22,838 nt of DNA. Source: a virus. The translations under genes were made by a program, and so were the position numbers. Below the pieces are notes generated by a model. The model saw only the letters and a program-made list of their open reading frames with translations. It did no database searches and was not told the origin of the DNA. Of the stretch, positions 22,178 to 22,838 are shown in pieces; within the stretch, counting starts at the first letter, position 1; each line of letters begins with the position of its first letter. The stretch is from positions 1 to 22,838 of the IMG/VR virus record IMGVR_UViG_3300025141_005715; one strand, given 5' to 3'.

Positions 22178-22301
22178 GGTAAAAGAAACCAGACAGGCTG
22201 AAGCTGCGGAGGCTGAAGTTATTCAGGAGGAGGTGATCCAAGAACCTGCACCACAACCTGTCGCTAAGAAAAAATTGTCTAAATGGAAAAAGAAAAAGTA
22301 G
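22128..22301 (+). CDS. Small charged hypothetical protein overlapping the Clp-like gene
   Basis: 57 residues, with GAGGAG at 22115-22120 at good distance from ATG 22128. It overlaps the last 50 bases of the Clp-like gene in another frame. It begins MVGPNNVIHRRRAARNEV, continues with an alanine and glutamate-rich helix (QAEAAEAEVIQEEV), a PAPQP hinge and a very basic end KKKLSKWKKKK. No family recognised. The strong ribosome-binding site and clear charge design support a real gene despite the overlap. Confidence 0.55.
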   Translation: MVGPNNVIHRRRAARNEVKETRQAEAAEAEVIQEEVIQEPAPQPVAKKKLSKWKKKK

Positions 22302-22347
22302 TCCAACAGCAGGGGGTCTACGCCTTTCCTGCGGTGGGAGCTTCGCA

Positions 22348-22390
22348 GAGGAATTGCTTACTAATAATAGGTGATTCCTCTTTAATTTTC
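22348..22390 (+). terminator. Terminator-like hairpin before the tRNA cluster
   Basis: GAGGAATTGCTTA at 22348-22360 pairs with TAGGTGATTCCTC at 22368-22380 (13 pairs, three of them G-U) around a 7-base loop, followed by TTTAATTTTC. Weaker than the other two terminators because the T-run is interrupted. A short CTGCG/CGCAG stem lies just upstream (22329-22347). Confidence 0.6.
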
Positions 22391-22403
22391 AACTGCCTTC
22401 TCC

Positions 22404-22409
22404 TATAAT
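22404..22409 (+). promoter_or_regulatory. Possible -10 box for the tRNA cluster
   Basis: TATAAT preceded by CC, 8 bases before the first tRNA. The region 16-18 bases upstream (TTTAAT and neighbours) is a poor -35, so this is a weak call. It follows the terminator-like hairpin directly, which would let the tRNAs be transcribed separately. Confidence 0.4.
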
Positions 22410-22417
22410 ATAGAAGA

Positions 22418-22493
22418 GGGGCAGTAGCTCATCGGTTAGAGCAGAGTCCTTATAAGGCTTTGGTAGGTAGTTCAACTCTACCCTGCCCTACCA
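22418..22493 (+). tRNA. tRNA-Ile(UAU)
   Basis: 76 bases with encoded CCA. Acceptor GGGGCAG with CTGCCCT (G1 opposite U72), D arm GCTC/GAGC, anticodon arm GAGTC-CTTATAA-GGCTT giving anticodon UAU, 5-base variable loop, T arm GGTAG-TTCAACT-CTACC, discriminator A and CCA. It would read AUA directly. Most bacteria read AUA with a lysidine-modified CAU anticodon instead. Confidence 0.88.
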
Positions 22494-22494
22494 A

Positions 22495-22570
22495 GGGACG
22501 GTAGCCCAATGGCAGAGGCAACAGACTTAAAATCTGTCAAGTGCGGGTTCGAATCCCGCTCGTCCTACCA
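22495..22570 (+). tRNA. tRNA-Leu(UAA) with short variable loop
   Basis: 76 bases with encoded CCA, one base after the previous tRNA. Acceptor GGGACGG with TCGTCCT, D arm GCCC...AGGC, anticodon arm ACAGA-CTTAAAA-TCTGT giving anticodon UAA, T arm GCGGG-TTCGAAT-CCCGC, discriminator A73. The variable loop is only 5 bases (CAAGT), whereas leucine tRNAs normally have a long variable arm. The anticodon says leucine; charging should not be assumed. Confidence 0.85.
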
Positions 22571-22577
22571 ATTACAC

Positions 22578-22706
22578 TATAAAAACTTGCTCTCTAAGGG
22601 CTCCAAATTTAGGGGGTCATATGGGTCGTCCCTGTACATCAAAGTCCAGCAGGGACGATCCTAGAGCGTCACTTGGACATTACTTAGGCTATTTCCCCCA
22701 AAAACA
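22578..22706 (+). ncRNA. Candidate structured non-coding RNA between tRNA-Leu and tRNA-Arg
   Basis: No credible gene lies here. A -10-like TATAAA at 22578-22583 in the context ACACTATAAAA resembles the boxes at 17482 and 22786. Downstream, GGGTCGTCCCTG at 22623-22634 pairs with CAGGGACGATCC at 22650-22661 (12 pairs). The 15-base loop contains GTCCA at 22644-22648, which can pair with TGGAC at 22674-22678 to form a pseudoknot. GGGGG at 22612-22616 could pair with CCCCC at 22695-22699, enclosing the whole element. The exact ends and any function are unknown; it might instead be a processing element for the tRNA transcript. Confidence 0.45.
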
Positions 22707-22707
22707 A

Positions 22708-22784
22708 GCTCCCATAGCATAATTGGATAATGCAACAGACTTCTAATCTGTAGACTTCAGGTTCGAATCCTGATGGGAGTACCA
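22708..22784 (+). tRNA. tRNA-Arg(UCU)
   Basis: 77 bases with encoded CCA. Acceptor GCTCCCA with TGGGAGT (G1 opposite U72), D arm GCAT/ATGC with a 9-base loop, anticodon arm ACAGA-CTTCTAA-TCTGT giving anticodon UCU, 5-base variable loop, T arm TCAGG-TTCGAAT-CCTGA. It would read AGA and AGG; AGA is a frequent arginine codon in this window's genes. Confidence 0.9.
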
Positions 22785-22785
22785 C

Positions 22786-22799
22786 TATAATATGTTATG
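22786..22799 (+). promoter_or_regulatory. Candidate leaderless promoter of the last gene
   Basis: TATAAT at 22786-22791 follows the tRNA-Arg CCA end by one base and sits 5 bases before ATG 22797. TTCGAA in the tRNA T-loop (22762-22767) is 18 bases upstream and would have to act as the -35. No Shine-Dalgarno is near the ATG. Confidence 0.5.
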
Positions 22800-22838
22800 G
22801 ATTACGAAGAGTTAGAGGAGCAAAGAAGAAAAGCTTGG
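22797..22838 (+). CDS. Start of a gene running off the window
   Basis: Fourteen codons are present, MDYEELEEQRRKAW, with the frame open to the last base. Too short to identify. The start is chosen because it repeats the TATAAT-five bases-ATG spacing of the gmd, mazG and recA genes, and there is no Shine-Dalgarno for any other start nearby. Confidence 0.5.
   Translation, partial: MDYEELEEQRRKAW

Noticed and set aside
22495-22570. Ochre-suppressor reading of the second tRNA
   Set aside because: The anticodon is UAA, which reads UUA; a suppressor of the UAA stop would need UUA.
1-22838. CRISPR arrays, insertion sequences, integrase or attachment sites
   Set aside because: No regular direct repeats, transposase, integrase or repeated tRNA 3' end was seen in the window.

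Overview
This window reads as part of the genome of a tailed, probably lytic, double-stranded DNA bacteriophage. Every supported gene is on the plus strand. Genes are tightly packed, often overlapping by 1 to 17 bases. The replication and recombination genes are of phage type: class II ribonucleotide reductase, DnaB-like helicase, gp32-like SSB with a zinc knuckle, and RecA/UvsX. There is also a tRNA cluster and many small unknown proteins. The sequence is AT-rich and the host cannot be named from it.

Layout. (1) 3-2933: end of a B12-dependent ribonucleotide reductase, a zinc-ribbon protein, the replicative helicase, an HExxH metalloprotease-like protein, and a small helical protein that could be a UvsY-like mediator. 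(2) 2930-4333: a self-contained unit with a near-consensus sigma70-type promoter, SSB, a putative lipoprotein and a strong intrinsic terminator. (3) 4334-16433: a glycan island of about 12 kb with at least five glycosyltransferase-like genes, a GT10 fucosyltransferase-like gene, a DUF268 protein, a cupin, two SAM methyltransferases (one FkbM type), a PAPS-type sulfotransferase, a shortened DegT-family aminotransferase and GDP-mannose 4,6-dehydratase. Together these could make and attach a methylated, possibly sulfated, deoxyhexose-bearing glycan to virion or host surface. (4) 16440-18720: MazG, a degenerate 2OG-oxygenase-like protein, RecA/UvsX and a small protein. (5) 18717-19627: a DUF932 gene with its own promoter and terminator. 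(6) 19634-22301: small unknown genes and a single-ring Clp/Hsp100 unfoldase that keeps a ClpP-docking-like LGF tripeptide. (7) 22302-22796: a terminator-like hairpin, tRNA-Ile(UAU), tRNA-Leu(UAA), a structured non-coding stretch and tRNA-Arg(UCU). A new gene starts at 22797 and runs off the window.

The most unusual signal is regulatory. Four genes (gmd, mazG, recA and the gene at 22797) have no Shine-Dalgarno sequence. Instead each has CTATAATA with the TATAAT hexamer exactly five bases before the ATG. If these are -10 boxes, transcription would start at or next to the start codon, giving leaderless mRNAs. The SSB and DUF932 genes use the same -10 box with TTGAAA 17 bases upstream, but have leaders of about 40 bases with a good Shine-Dalgarno. 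The phage may therefore use one promoter core in two formats, leadered and leaderless.
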